Positions 9,205 through 21,662 of a stretch of DNA of 64,000 nucleotides are shown here, piece by piece. The stretch is from NCBI GenBank assembly GCA_964017045.1, contig OZ024807.1, positions 6,634,481 to 6,698,480 of the forward strand, in the 5' to 3' direction. Below the pieces are notes generated by a model that made no database searches, was not told where the DNA came from, and saw nothing but the letters and a program-made list of their open reading frames with translations. Origin of the DNA: Omphiscola glabra. Lineage: Eukaryota; Mollusca; Gastropoda; Lymnaeidae. A program made the position numbers and the translations under genes. Position 1 is the first letter of the stretch; each line of letters begins with the position of its first letter.

Positions 9205-11714
9205 TATGTTGTATATGTGTTGAACGTATGTGTATATTTTATTGTATGGTGTAATTATGGAATGTTTTTTAACTATGCGGTACGGCAAGGTATACTTATG
9301 GTGTGGTATAATTAAGGTATCGTCATCCCGGGGGTTTACCGTACCGCCACAAACATCGAATCGATCGTCGCTGTAGATAAAACCCAAAGCCTTCACAGGA
9401 GCCAGCTTCATTGGTTGGTATCGGTTCCACAGTCGACGACATTAATAAACAAAAAATCGACTCCCGGCGGATTAACCGGCAGCTGTTGAAAGCTACCGGC
9501 CTCTCAGCCAAATATCTTAGGCTAATCCTCTTAAGAGATAATCCGATCCGTGGACTGCACGCAGAGGCGGATCTTGATGGTGAACACAATTTTTTTTTTT
9601 TTAAATTTTCGGAAACACGAAAGCGTGGGTAAAAAATATGTTTTAAAGATTGCTGCTATTTGCTAATTTCAATTTATGTGGCGCCTTCAGAGATTTACGA
9701 TAGGATTTCGTTCAGGGATTCTCACGTCTTCGCGAGTCACGTAAACGTGGAAACCGGAAGATGATAATAAAAATTTAAAAAGTTAGATGAATATCTTAAG
9801 CGGTTAGGAATATTGCATTTAAAGATTTAGGTATCGTAAAACATCTGATTTACTAAGAATCAGTTTATTTCCAATTATAAACTACGGACAAATTTAATGT
9901 AAACACAGATTTCTAACAACTAAAAGAAAAAAACAAAACTCAAATGTTGGGGAAGTTCGCCACTACACGGGACACATAATCGTCGACTCCGTGTGTCGAT
10001 TCAGATCGAGGACCGATACTGTGAGTCGTGGGGGGGGGGGGGGGACGGACGAAGGAGTTGTTGTGTTGTTTTTAAAAGACTCCGCCAGCCCGGTTCTCAA
10101 ACACGATCTTCCCAGTTTTATGCCACATACACATTATACTCACTTGGTTTGTGGTGCCGTTACAATTATAACGTTGATGATTGAATTAGTACAGCCTGTA
10201 TGTAGTGTACGGCCAAATATATTGCAGGGGTCGGCTGATGTAGGATTACTAGGTCGATCGTCAGGCCAAAACCTATATGTCTACCTTATAAGATACTTTT
10301 TAAAAAATAATCATCAATTTTTTTTTTGGGTCTTTCGCATGCCATCGACAATTGCTCTGCGTGCCACTTCCGACACGCGTGGCGTAGATTTCTGACAAGG
10401 GGAGGCAGTGACCGGGCTGAATGAGGAGAGACGCGAGGCTACGCCCTGTGTTAGTTTGGTCATAGGTGTTCACATGACCGCGCGTGCTGCCTATAATTAT
10501 TTCGGTGTTGGGCGCCATCTTTCAAGCTTACGCGCGCGACGTGCCGTCATAAATTAAACATAATTATAACTACCGCGTGATTGGTTTCTTTGAGCGAGTC
10601 AATTCACTCAAACTTCTGCGTCCAACATCACATCTCTGTTTAACATCACATTACCAAGCCTTGCACAAAATAATAATAATTAATTTGACCATAAATTCAA
10701 TTACTGTTCATCAGTTGCGTCGCAGCACTGATAACGTTCCTTACATGTTATAGAAATATTGTTATGCGTTCATTGCCCCTTTAGCATTGGTTCACGCGCG
10801 CTTCGTCGTTGCTGTATTTGGTTTTGGGGGGGGGGGTGGATTATCAGATTAAAAATAATCATCATCCCGATTGAAACGATGATATCTATTAATCTTTGAA
10901 CGCCACTGGAGGTTTCCTCACTGGAAGGTGCTCTTAATCCCCTACCCTACTGGCTGCACGCCTCTGGCTGGGGGTTATTACACGACTATTTGTTTTGGGG
11001 ATCAAAAAAAATAATGAATTAGTTTTTTTTGTTCTTTCTTATTATTCTCTCTCTTCTCCCCCCCCCCCCCCCCCCGCCCTCCTTAAGATCCCCCAGGCCC
11101 GTGTTGTACAGCTTCCGTTTGACGAGGCACGGGCCTACTCGTCCTCTGTTTTGTTACAGTTACAGTGAAACTTTTAAGCTTGGATGGTAGTTTGACATTG
11201 TGGTGTCCTTAAAGTAACAAAAACCCCTCTTATTTCAATGTCCTAAATATTCTTTTTTGTCCCCCGCCTCCCCTTACACTAGCCAAAAAAAAAAACTGTT
11301 AAGGAAAACAAATAATGCAAAATAAAATCCGGGTATTCAAAATAATTGCATGACGTCATATACAACGTCATCGGTATTAAAGTAGATATGCCACCAAAAT
11401 ATGAAGAGATTTTGTATCTTGCCTTGTCATCCTGTCTCGACCTCTATCTTAGATTGACACACAGAGACGACCATGTTCTCACTTTGTACACCCTGTCCCC
11501 GTTTCCTGATGTCTTATCACGTGGTGTCGCGAGGGTTTTAAAATATCATTCACAGGACACCATTCGTGGAGTCAAAGAAAATAAAGACTCCGAAATTGAA
11601 ACTGTTTCATCCCCCCCCCCCCCAACCCCCGGTTGAAATAGAATTAAACTAAAAAAATAAATAATTGATGTTAAAAATTTTTTAAAACAAAAATATCCGT
11701 GTGCCCATTTAAAT
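9205..11714. other. Unique sequence, no supported gene
   Basis: An open frame at 9411-9632 (plus) has non-repetitive composition (includes RRINRQLLKATGLSAKYLRL) but no family I recognise and no clear splice context. A second at 11346-11636 (plus) is likewise unassigned. A perfect 9-bp hairpin stem AGGCCCGTG / CACGGGCCT lies near 11094-11133. G and C homopolymers occur near 10030, 10826, 11060 and 11610. Block 10370-10620 is GC-rich without a recognisable product. Confidence 0.4.
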
Positions 11715-12300
11715 ATCCAACTCTAAATTCTGTTCTAAATTCTGCTCTTAATTCTGTTCTAAATTCTGTTATAAATTCTGTCATGCAAATACATCTATTC
11801 GGATGTGATGTCTCTCCTCACAGCGTATAAGAAAAGAGCACACAGAAACACTTCTATTCTCATCTAATGACTGGCAGAAACATCTGATCTCATTGCAAAA
11901 TCTGACTTCTGTCTTACCACCTAATATCTCGTAAAGTCCTCTATTCACATGCAATATCCAACAATGACATCTATTCTCATTAAACAGCTCACAAAGACCT
12001 CTATTCTCATCAAATAGCTCACAAATACCTAAATTCTCGTCCAACAGCTCAAAAAGACCTCTATTCTCATCAAATAGCTCACAAAGACCTAAATTCTCGT
12101 CCAACAGCTCAAAAAGACCTCTATTCTCATCAAATAGCTCACAAAGACCTAAATTCTCGTCCAACAGCTCACAAAGACAGACCTCTATTCTCATCACATA
12201 CTTCACAAAGATCTCTGGTCTCATCAAGTGTCTCATATACCTCATCAAATATCTCACAGACCTCATCAAATATCTCACAAAACCTCTATTCTCATTAAAA
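11715..12300. repeat. Minisatellite with 60-bp unit (dimer of about 30 bp)
   Basis: Between 11941 and 12180 the sequence repeats exactly every 60 bp: a CTCTATTCTCATCAAATAGC half followed by a TAAATTCTCGTCCAACAGCTC-like half. Degenerate half-units extend both ways, and 11715-11780 holds a related 14-bp AATTCTGTTCTAA array. Because 60 is divisible by three the minus strand stays open for 205 codons, which I do not take as a gene. Confidence 0.95.
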
Positions 12301-12940
12301 AAAAAATCTCGCATTGACATATAATATATTCCAATCAAATGTCTCATAATGACCTCTCTTCTGTGGCAATGTTTTCCAACACAGACAAAAGGTATCACAT
12401 TTCAATATTTCATATTGTCAGTACAACCACCCCCACCCCCCCCCCCCACCTTATTTCAACGATTCCATTGCGGGCGTCACTACAGCTTATCGTTCACTGC
12501 GCATGGCTGGGCTCGTGGCTTCACATGCGCCATTTTGTCATACGGATTTTAGCTCGATCATTGGGACTAATACCTCTATGATCCCTAACGAGGTGGTCGC
12601 GAGGGGGGAAACATCTGGAAAAGGGATAGGGCTGAGATAGAATAGTTGATGTGAGAAATCTGGAAATGAAAATACAATGAAATATAATACCTTTTTCTTT
12701 AAAGGTATACACGCAATGAAAATGTAATTAAATTTCGCTGACTAGAAATGGGAACAGTACGCAGCATTTTAAAAAAATATTTTTTAATGTTTCTGGTTAA
12801 TGAAAATCATCTTGCAACCCTTCCATTTCCTCATATCCCAGATTTCGCTAGGATTACTGGACGCTTAGTAGGCCTTGCCATGTTTGCAAATAAAGTCTGT
12901 ATTTGTACCTGTGCTGGATTAAGATCCACAGACAACGTAT
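12301..12940. other. Unique non-coding sequence
   Basis: Contains a C-run at about 12422-12448 and otherwise ordinary sequence. No exon or transposon end was recognised. Confidence 0.45.
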
Positions 12941-13024
12941 ACTTTAACAACGTATACTTTGACAACGTATACTCTTTAACAACGTATACTTTGACAACGT
13001 ATACTTTGACAACGTATACTTTGG
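12941..13024. repeat. Tandem repeat CAACGTATACTTTGA, about 6 copies
   Basis: 15-16 bp units alternate CAACGTATACTTTAA and CAACGTATACTTTGA, with one copy expanded to CTCTTTAA. Each unit holds the palindrome GTATAC. Confidence 0.95.
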
Positions 13025-13367
13025 AAAATAAGAGCTTAACCCAGTATTCAAATATTACTAAATACTTGTGGAGGGAAAAAAATAATAGGCTGCCCATAAC
13101 GGTTTTTCCAAAGAATTCACGGGGATCAAGGGCAGTTGCCTATCTTGCCTTTAGGTTAATCCGAAACTGACTTGCATGAACAAAGATCACAAGCCATCGT
13201 AATTGTGTCCTGTTAAAGACATTGTACGCCTCGGTGCTCACATCTTTTACTGTCACTTCTAGTAAACCACAGCACAGTTCAGACGTCTTTTCTCTCCAAA
13301 TGTATTGTGTACTCATGACGTGTACTATTGGTTTATATAGTGCTTCGGGGCAACACCTTTCTTCGTG

Positions 13368-13556
13368 ATTTCCCTTCCCGATCTCCCTTCCCGATCTTCC
13401 TTCCCGATCTTCCTTCCCGCTCTCCCTTATCTTCCTTATTGACCTCCCTTCATGACCTCCCTTCCTGACCACCCTTCCTGACCACATTTTCTGACCACCC
13501 TTTCTGACCTCCCTTCGTGCCACCCTTCCTGACCTCCCTTCCTGACCTCCATTCCA
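13368..13556. repeat. Pyrimidine-rich degenerate repeat (CCTTCCTGACC)
   Basis: CCTTCCCGATCT units give way to CCTTCCTGACCTC / CCACC units of 11-14 bp. The plus strand is pyrimidine-rich. Confidence 0.9.
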
Positions 13557-14218
13557 CACCGCCTCCTTGCCCAAAGGCTTTAGTGAAATTTCCAAGTTTT
13601 TGAGATTGTAGGTCAACGCCATTGTATGAAATAACCATAATCTGTTCAACATATCATATATTAGTATGAATGTCCAGGGTTTACAAGTCAGCTCACGAGT
13701 ACCCCCCCCCCCTTTCCCCTTTAACTTGTGTGTGTTGCAAGCTGACGTCACAGTGAAGAGCCACGAATCCAAACTCTTTAATTGCCTATAGATTTTTAAA
13801 AGGGAGACAATGAATAGCCATCGCGCTTCGATTCCCCCCGAAGGCTTTACGAGGGCTGAAGATGGACTGAGGGAATGAAATCTATAAATACTCTACGCCT
13901 TGACGAGAGACATTACTCGGTGTTATGAGACACAAAGAGCACAAAAGGAACATTTTGTTATCAGATTATCCGGTTTTAAACCAAATATAGCCTTGGCAAA
14001 GATGGTCGCTATTTGTAAGTATAATCTTTCCTGATAACTTGTTTTGATGCTGGTCTGTCCAGTATGAGGACCTTACAAATTCTTTTTTAAAAGATGAGTG
14101 AGTTATTTGTTATACATTTTAATGAAAGTTTTAGGTAAATCTACTTCCACCACAAACTACATAGCCTTGTATTGATTGATATGATCTGGTTCAAAATATT
14201 ACCTTATTCATTCAGCAT
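13557..14218. other. Unique sequence
   Basis: Non-repetitive, with a C-run near 13704. The segment 13770-14020 has balanced composition and may be regulatory, but I see no specific signal beyond short AT-rich sites. Confidence 0.4.
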
Positions 14219-14385
14219 ATGACCAGGTTACGTCAAAATATGACCCGGTTACGTCAAAATATGACCCGGTTATGTCAAAATATGTCCCGGTTATGTCAAA
14301 ATATGACCCGGTTATGTCAAAATGTGTCCCGGTTATGTCAAAATATGACCCGGTCATGTCAAAATATGATCTGGTTAAGTAAAAT
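14219..14385. repeat. Minisatellite, 21-bp unit, about 8 copies
   Basis: Units read GACCCGGTTATGTCAAAATAT with the first two carrying ACGTC instead of ATGTC. The period of 21 keeps a plus-strand frame open. Confidence 0.95.
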
Positions 14386-14753
14386 TTTAACTTGGTTCAC
14401 TAAAATTATGGCCCCATACAACCCATTTAAAACACCAGCCGCATTTCATCAATTTTGAAGAATTTGCCTCACCACATGCACCATCTTAACACCATGACTT
14501 GTCCTCGGTGAATGCCCTGAAGACATGCAGACTAGCAAGCAGATATCGTTTTAGAACACATGTCTGCTGCGAGCCCTCGCCAGTCTGTCGGAGACACGAC
14601 TCTATCACCTCATTAATAGCGCGCAGTGCTCTCTCAGAAATTGGGCTTTTTAGATAATTGCTAATTTACTACTAATATATCGGTATTCATCCAGTCGGTG
14701 TTCGTGCGCCGACCGTGCACCCCACTTAGACATAATTTCCAGAGTCCTCCACT
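14386..14753. other. Unique sequence
   Basis: Balanced composition around 14460-14720, including CTCATTAATAGCGCGCAGTGC near 14608 and several TAATT sites. No gene was recognised. Confidence 0.4.
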
Positions 14754-14900
14754 CAGTGGTGTACCTCGGGGTAGGTGGAAGAGACTCCCCTGGGGGGGGG
14801 GGGGCTTATATATAACATCAAATAAAATATATTTTATTTATTTATTGGTGGGGTGGTAGGGAGTTCACCCCGGACAGCGTTTAGTCAAGATACGCCTCTG
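14754..14900. mobile_element. hAT-type MITE, CAGTGGTGTACCTC / CAGAGGCGTATCTT ends
   Basis: The left end CAGTGGTGTACCTCGGGGTA and the inverted right end (GATACGCCTCTG at 14889-14900) belong to the CAGNGGCGT end class seen elsewhere in the window. 147 bp, non-coding, G-run inside. The flanking 8-mers no longer match convincingly. Confidence 0.6.
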
Positions 14901-15391
14901 CCTTCCCACGTATACGTATAATACACGTTATGGTCACCAGGGGCTGCGTTTGGTGTATGTATCTTCAGCTCCAACAGGACAGCTGTAAGTGCCATTACCA
15001 GGTATAGCTTTCACGCAGGTCATCCTAATTGCCCCCCCCCCCCCCCCGGTCTCCGCAACGGTGCAACTCTCCAGTAACTTGTCATGACCATAATTCAGCG
15101 TGTGATGTAAAAATATCCATTCTCAGATAACCAAAAGCCAACCCCCCCCCCAAAAAATGTCATTATGTAACTGTCAAAACTTAATTTGACCGTGTCCCGG
15201 GGAGTATTACAACTGTGCTGTTCTCTATTTTGTGTGGGGTGGGTATGTGGGGTGGTTTTGGGGGTGGGTATGGGGGTGGGCGGGTGGGGGAGGGGGTTGA
15301 GTTTGTCCAGACATACATCAAATTCTTGCTAACATGATTTTCTTGATCTGAGGATTCGTGTGTTTATTTTTTTTAAACTTGTTGTAGGCCT
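14901..15391. other. Unique sequence with G and C homopolymers
   Basis: C-runs near 15034 and 15142, and a GGGTGGGTATGGGGGTGGG stretch at about 15235-15300 with many G-triplets, so G-quadruplex formation is plausible. Confidence 0.4.
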
Positions 15392-15576
15392 CAGTGGCGT
15401 ATCTAAGGTTACTGCCGCCCAGTTGGGGGGGGGGGTAGTTTTAGGGCCCCCCCTCTAATCAACAAAAACAAACAAAGAACAAACAATAGCAAAAAAATTA
15501 ATCAAAACAACAACAGCAACAAACTATGCAGTTGAACGCACACCCCCCCCCCTTGCCCCATCCTTCCTATGGCAGT
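15392..15576. mobile_element. hAT-type MITE, CAGTGGCGTATCTAAGG end
   Basis: The left end CAGTGGCGTATCTAAGG at 15392 is clear. The right end is weaker: CTTCCTATGGCAGTG at 15562-15576 resembles the inverted end with two changes. The interior has G/C-runs and an AACAAACAAAGAAC-rich middle. Confidence 0.45.
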
Positions 15577-15727
15577 GATAGCTCAGTTTTTTTGTATTCT
15601 ATATATAACTCCTGGTCTAGCTCCGAAGAAATAATTTGTGTTGACATAAAGTGTATTTAACATTTTCACCTCTTTTAATTGCTAGATAGTTTAGAAAAAA
15701 AATGTCGCCAGATTGAGTTCTCAACTT

Positions 15728-16440
15728 CTCACTGTATCTTTAGTAACAATTGTATATTTGTTCACTGTATTTTTAGTAACAATTGTATATTTGTTCACTG
15801 TATCTTTAGTAACAATTGTATATTTGTTCACTGTATCTTTAGTAACAATTGTATATTTGTTCACTGTATCTTTAGTAACAATTGTATATTTGTTCACTGT
15901 ATCTTTAGTAACAATTGTATATTTGTTCACTGTATCTTTAGTAACAATTGTATATTTGTTCACTGTATCTTTAGTAACAATTGTATATTTGTTCACTGTA
16001 TCTTTAGTAACAATTGTATATTTGTTCACTGTATCTTTAGTAACAAGTGTATATTTGTTCACTGTATCTTTAGTAACAATTGTATATTTGTTCACTGTAT
16101 CTTTAGTAACAAATGTATATTTGTTCACTGTATCTTTAGTAACAATTGTATATTTGTTCACTGTATCTTTAGTAACAATTGTATATTTGTTCACTGTATC
16201 TTTAGTAACAATTGTAAATTTGTTCACCGTATCTTTAGTAACAATTGTATATTTGTTCACCGTATCTTTAGTAACAATTGTATATTTGTTCACTGTATCT
16301 TTAGTAACAATTGTATATTTGTTCACCGTATCTTTAGTAACAATTGTATATTTGTTCACCGTATCTTTAGTAACAATTGTATATTTGTTCACTGTATCTT
16401 TAGTAACAATTGTATATTTGTTCACTATATCTTTAATAAG
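15728..16440. repeat. Minisatellite, 33-bp unit, about 22 copies
   Basis: Units start TTCACTGTATCTTTAGTAAC and continue CAATTGTATATTTG, 33 bp in all. Most are identical. A CACCG variant appears only in the last third (from about 16224), sometimes in adjacent pairs. As 33 is divisible by three, two plus frames and one minus frame stay open for over 230 codons. The palindrome CAATTG lies in every unit. Confidence 0.98.
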
Positions 16441-17145
16441 AAATATATTTTAAATGAGATATGATCTCTATGGTAAAATAAATATTTTTAAAATTTTACA
16501 CAAAAAATGAACACCAGCATGGTGAGAACTATAATTTAAATAATAGTTTGAACAAAAGAAATTAAACCCAAAATAAACCACTGGGGGTGTCGACGCACTA
16601 ACAGCAGACTACCAGGCTGACATGCTTTTGGTTGTTGTTTTTTCCCGATTGTTGTTTGTGTGCTAACTGCAAAGACGCAATTCAACCCCCCCCCCCCCCC
16701 CCCCAAAACAAATAAATAAATAAATAAACCTCTTCACCCCGCGTCACTTTTTAAAATTAAAATAAATAAAGAACTATAAAAATATTTTTAAAAAATAAAA
16801 TGGCCGCGCCCCTGCCCCTTCACGAGTCTTTGAATTTGCCTTTTTAAAAATTTCTTTGTAAAAATACAAAACCTAGGTCAACATTTAAATTGTATACTAA
16901 AATAAAATGTCCATGCAAAAAAAAGGTGTTTTTTTTCGCGAAAACAAATTTTCTCTTAAATTCTCTGCTGACGGGGGTGTCATAAAAGCCCTCAATATTT
17001 CTTACCGATCTAAAACATTTTATGTTCGCTGTAACTCTCGTGTAACACCCAGGAGCACTCGTCTGAGAGATACAACTCGTGGGTGGGGGAGGGCTGTGCG
17101 GTGTTCACGTGACAGGGGCGTCGCACTATGACCGGTGCGTGCGTC
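16441..17145. other. AT-rich unique sequence
   Basis: Long A-rich and T-rich stretches, a C18-type run near 16685 and a tract of AAATAAATAAATAAA. No gene was recognised. Confidence 0.45.
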
Positions 17146-17245
17146 TCAGTGTGGTTTTGGAGGTTAGGTTTGCCGTGTGGTGCTGGAGGTTAGGTTTGCC
17201 ATGTGGTATTGGAGGTTAGAGTTGCCGTTTGGGATTTGAGGTGAT
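17146..17245. repeat. Tandem repeat GGAGGTTAGGTTTGCCGTGT, about 3.5 copies
   Basis: About 26-27 bp units share TGGAGGTTAGGTTTGCC and differ in the tail (GTGTGGTGC, ATGTGGTAT, GTTTGGGAT). Confidence 0.9.
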
Positions 17246-17689
17246 GACTGCTGTAACTTATGACAATTTGTCTTGTTCATGGGAATACAATGCGATATTT
17301 AAAAAAAGAAACAAATACATTATCCTGAAATCCAGATTCAAGAACTATTTAAGGCGTGTTCATCTTTAAGTAAATGTCACGTCCTAATGCTGGTTATAAT
17401 TTATTATATTAATTAATTTTTGATTGTGCTGGAAAAAAAAAATAGACTATATATATGACCGGGCGTCATGGCCTAAAACGGACGCCCCAGCTCTTCCCGT
17501 GCGACCTTAAGTCCACGTGGAATAGGACGTAATGCTGCCAGGGGTGCTGGAATCGGAGGGGGGTAACTGGTGTTTGAGATGCCCGGTGAAGTTGCTTGAT
17601 CCTGCTCCCCCTTCCTACACCCACACATAACGAAAAAGCACAATTCTTGCATAAAACACTTTCAAATAAGCTACACAAGTATTTAAGTG

Positions 17690-17766
17690 CACCGGAATTA
17701 CCACCCCAAATTAAGAGCTGCCAGGGGCGACCCGCCCCTCCTCCACCCCTCTTCCTACGCAAGTTG
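17690..17766 (-). mobile_element. Fragment of CAGNGGCGT-end MITE
   Basis: On the minus strand it reads GCGTAGGAAGAGGGGTGG then GAGGGGCGGGTCGCCCCTGG, the same order as the remnant ending at 45766 (GCGTAGGAAGGGG then GGCAGTCCGCCACGGGCGG). Only one end is visible. Confidence 0.4.
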
Positions 17767-18612
17767 CTGGGGTCTCTAGAGCGGTTGGGGGGGGGGCGTT
17801 TTATAACTAAAAGTAACTGGCTAAGTGAGGTTTAAGTTAAATGCGTTCAATGACACCAGTGCGATCCCGTACCACCAGAAAGTCCTCGGAGATGGGGAGG
17901 GCAGCAGTACGCGAGTAAATGAGAAAGAAGAGAGAGAGTGAGAGATAAATAAATGGCTTTTCATCCCGGTCCAAATCTGTGATTGTAAATCGTTACGTAC
18001 ACAACGAGCATGACATTCTCAGCGAGGCAGTGAATATGAGCTGGAAGTGTTCTGACAATTTATCACAGATCACCGCGAGGATAACGCGAGGGCTACAAAA
18101 TGGTGGGGTGGGGGTGATGGTTATAGGGACAGGGAAAATTAGGAGTGGGAGAAGAGGAATTAGAACGGAAAAAGGGGGGGGGGGAATGAAGCGAAGGAGT
18201 AAAAACGTTGAGTAAGAGGAGAGAGAGAAAGAGACAGATTGGCGGAGGGGAATAGAGTTAAAGAGGAAAAGAATAAAACAAGATATCTATGGGCGAACAC
18301 ACGAGGAAATTAGGAAATGTATAAAAAAAAAATAACGAGAAATTCCGAGGGAATTTGTAAATAGCTGATTAGGATGTTAGTAGTCTGCAGAACAAATGTT
18401 GAGTGTGTACGTGTGTAAGTGCATGATTGGGTGTGTATGTATGTGTATAGGCGTGCGAGATAGGGAGATAGAGATGGAGATGTATAGGAACCGGAAATTA
18501 AAGACAATAATGTCGCGGGCACAGACTCTTCTATAAGGAGCTAGGAAAGCTGTGGTCATGTGATGGGGTTGGAATTAGACAAATTCTGGGGACAATGGCA
18601 ACAGAAATGAAA
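17767..18612. other. Unique, increasingly purine-rich sequence
   Basis: From about 17880 the plus strand becomes dominated by A and G, leading into the GA microsatellites. A short TGTGTAAGT/TGTGTATG stretch lies at 18400-18455. No gene was recognised. Confidence 0.4.
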
Positions 18613-19394
<782 letters not shown>

Positions 19395-19734
19395 TGTGAT
19401 ATGGCTAAGTAAAAGATATTCCCCAAAGACGAGGAGAAGACAAGAAAAGAAACTCTCGGTTTACGCATGTTTAATTATGTGGCATTCTGGGACGGCGCGC
19501 GAGAAATGTTTGTAGGTGAATGGTGCAATAAATATAATATTGTTGTTGCTTTGTTACCACTGAGTCGATCCTCTCCGAGCTTAGGTGGAGTGCCAGCTCA
19601 ATAGGAACGGAAGAATTGGCTTCCAGGGGTGGCCCCGGGAGAGGGGGTGCAGAATAAAGTTAAAGACTGAAAGAAAATGTAGATGAAAGAAGAAAAGATA
19701 GTATAACAGAGAACATAAAGAGATAGGACAGGGA

Positions 19735-19875
19735 GAGAAAGAGAGAGAGAGAGAGAGACAAGAGAGAGAGACAAGAGGGAGAGTGAGTGAGAGAGGGAGT
19801 GAGAGAGAAAGTTTGAGGGAAAGCTTCAGATAGTGAGAGAGAGAAAGAGTGTGTGTGAGAGAGATATAATGAGTA

Positions 19876-19919
<44 letters not shown>

Positions 19920-19932
19920 AGAGAGAGAAAGG
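19735..19932. repeat. Second (GA)n-rich tract
   Basis: GAGAGA blocks with GAGTGAGT interruptions and a pure GA run at about 19878-19911. A short third block lies at 20412-20462. Confidence 0.9.
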
Positions 19933-19939
19933 GATATGA

Positions 19940-20400
19940 GGCGATAGGCTGTGGTGGAAGCCTATGGCCGGTGATTCTAAATATGCAGCCCTGTGAAAGC
20001 TGCTCCTAGGCAACCGTTTCGTCCCAGCTACTTCGCGAATTAGTTGCGAGGTGGAAACCCACTGTAGAATCCCTCTTAGAGGGCGTCCGATGCTTCCCCG
20101 GGACGGGTGGGTGGAGATATTAGGACGTTAATTTACCGTCCCGGCCCCTAGGAAAGTGGACTGCGGACGCTTGAAATACAGCGTCTTCGGTCGACCAGAC
20201 GTCTCCGGGCGGGGGGGGGGGGGGCTCCATCAGCAAACTCGATCGAGCAGTTGCTGGTGGGGGCGTCCAACGCCCGGGGAGGTCTCTGACGTCTTCCCGC
20301 ACGGCCCGGCGCCGGGGACACCCGGCGGCTGGCGGGTGTGGGTGGACGCCAGGGAGGGCATTAGGAGCACGAGCTCGACGGCCCGCTGACGCCATTTCCT
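19940..20400. other. GC-rich, CpG-rich island of unknown nature inside the GA tracts
   Basis: This block has much higher G+C and CpG than its surroundings (for example GGCCCGGCGCCGGGGACACC at 20301-20320) and is framed by GA microsatellites on both sides. Both strands are open for about 80-90 codons but the predicted peptides are Arg/Pro/Gly-rich and unrecognised. It might be the 5' region of a retroelement, a CpG island or a diverged gene fragment. Confidence 0.4.
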
Positions 20401-20587
20401 AATGAGATATTCCAGAGAGAGAAAGAGATAGTGAGAGAGATTGTGTGAGAGAGAGAGAGAAGTATTTGAATATATATACAATCCTGAGGGATGAATTTGG
20501 GAGGAGGGATGAGAGTGCTGTATAAAATCGATTTAGCACTAATTCATCTCTGTAAGTCTACTAATAACCTCCCCTGAGTGCTTCGTG

Positions 20588-20690
20588 TGTAAGTGATCTC
20601 CCCATTCTGTACTCAGAAACACTTAAACCACAGGCAGCTCAGAGCAAGCCAAGCGCTCTAACGCATTGACCCGCTAATGTTCCAAACTGT
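20588..20690 (-). mobile_element. tRNA-like SINE fragment
   Basis: The minus strand holds a tRNA-like D arm and anticodon stem (TAGCGGGTCAATGCGTTAGA followed by GCGCTTGGCTT) and a degenerate B box (GTGGTTTAAGTGTTTC) about 35 bases on. The acceptor and T stems do not pair, so it is not a working tRNA gene. Confidence 0.45.
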
Positions 20691-21069
20691 GTGGAAGCGA
20701 CTTCAATCATCTTGGGTCTACCAATCATAGGTTTCTATAAATATGTCACGTGTCTAATATTTCAAGGTGGATCCTTTTGGTATCAAATTACCTTTTTTTT
20801 TTTTTTTTTTTTTATGATCGTTTAAATAATATGTACAAATTACCGAATTTTACAAGTGTCTCACTTTATTTCCTTCCTTTCTTCCTCCCTTCATTCCTTC
20901 TTTATTACTTCCTTTCTTTCTTTTTCTCTTTTTATCCGATTGCTTTTCAATTATAACAAATGATAATTATCTAGGTATATATGCATGACTGTATGTATGG
21001 CTGTATGTATGGCCGTAACGCGAAGTTCAAAAGACGCGCAAAAAAAATTCCCAGAAGCTAGCTTAAATT
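20691..21069. other. Unique T-rich sequence
   Basis: A T21-type run near 20791-20812, then a CTTCCTTCC-rich stretch at 20868-20930, then GTATGTATGGCTGTATGTATGG at 20993-21015. The CCGTAACG that follows recurs near 21220 and, as TGTAACGC, near 21536, suggesting these belong to the family A repeat. Confidence 0.4.
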
Positions 21070-21164
21070 AGTATTCTTATAAAGTGTGTTACCTGAATGC
21101 ATGTTTTCATCAAGTAACTTTAGCAGACGGGTACTTCACGCATTGCCGCCGCCATTGTATCGAG
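21070..21164 (+). repeat. Dispersed repeat family A, copy 2
   Basis: Blocks in order: TTCTTATAAAGTGTGTTACC, TGAATGCATGTTTTCATCAA, GTAACTTTAGCAGACGGG, TTCACGCATTGCCGCCGCCA, TTGTAT. Same block order as the copies at 7669 (inverted), 21563 and 25384. Confidence 0.7.
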
Positions 21165-21562
21165 GGTTACCTCTAGTTTTAAAATAATGAAAACACATAT
21201 TGCCCATACATATGTTTGTCCGTAACGTTGCTAGGCGACGCTGCTTCGGGCTCAGAGCAAATTTTTTTTGCAATTTTTGTGCATGCAATTTTAATAAGGA
21301 TTTACTTTAGTTTGGCCGAAAGGGCGGCCTTAAATAATAGATTAAGGATTAGGAGAAAACTTTGGGTGTGCTTCCAAAGATATATTCTTTAAACAATTGG
21401 TATCTGCACAGTGTTTACACACGTGGAAATACAGGTTGAGCTATGTTTCGAAAAGCCCGGTCATGGTTGCAGTAAAGAAGGTGGGAAATTCGATAATGAT
21501 CTCCAACAATAAGTCTCCAGGCATGTATGTATGTCTGTAACGCATTTTGTTAGTCTAATTGT

Positions 21563-21662
21563 GGCTCTTATAAAGAGCGTTGCTGCTCGAGCGCATGTTT
21601 TTGTCCAGTGACTTTAGTATACTGGAAGCTCACGCAAAGCAGTTGCCGTTGTTTGTCGGGGT
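21563..21662 (+). repeat. Dispersed repeat family A, copy 3
   Basis: Diverged copy: CTCTTATAAAGAGCGTTGCT, GAGCGCATGTTTTTGTCCAG, TGACTTTAGTATACTGGAAG, CTCACGCAAAGCAGTTGCCG, TTGTTTGTCGGGG. It is about 490 bp from copy 2 in the same orientation. Confidence 0.6.

Noticed and set aside
9411..9632. Coding exon encoding the RRINRQLLKATGLSAK peptide
   Set aside because: Non-repetitive and tempting, but no recognised domain, start context or splice pair; left as unassigned open frame.
10375..10450. Very short MITE with GTGGCGTAGATT / AGGCTACGCC ends
   Set aside because: Only about 75 bp, ends match over about 8 bases and no target duplication; may be chance.
15721..16464. Three overlapping frames of more than 230 codons
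   Set aside because: 33-bp satellite; identical open frames on both strands argue against coding.
20588..20690. Functional tRNA gene on the minus strand
   Set aside because: D-arm-like sequence is present but acceptor and T stems do not pair and the B box is degenerate.
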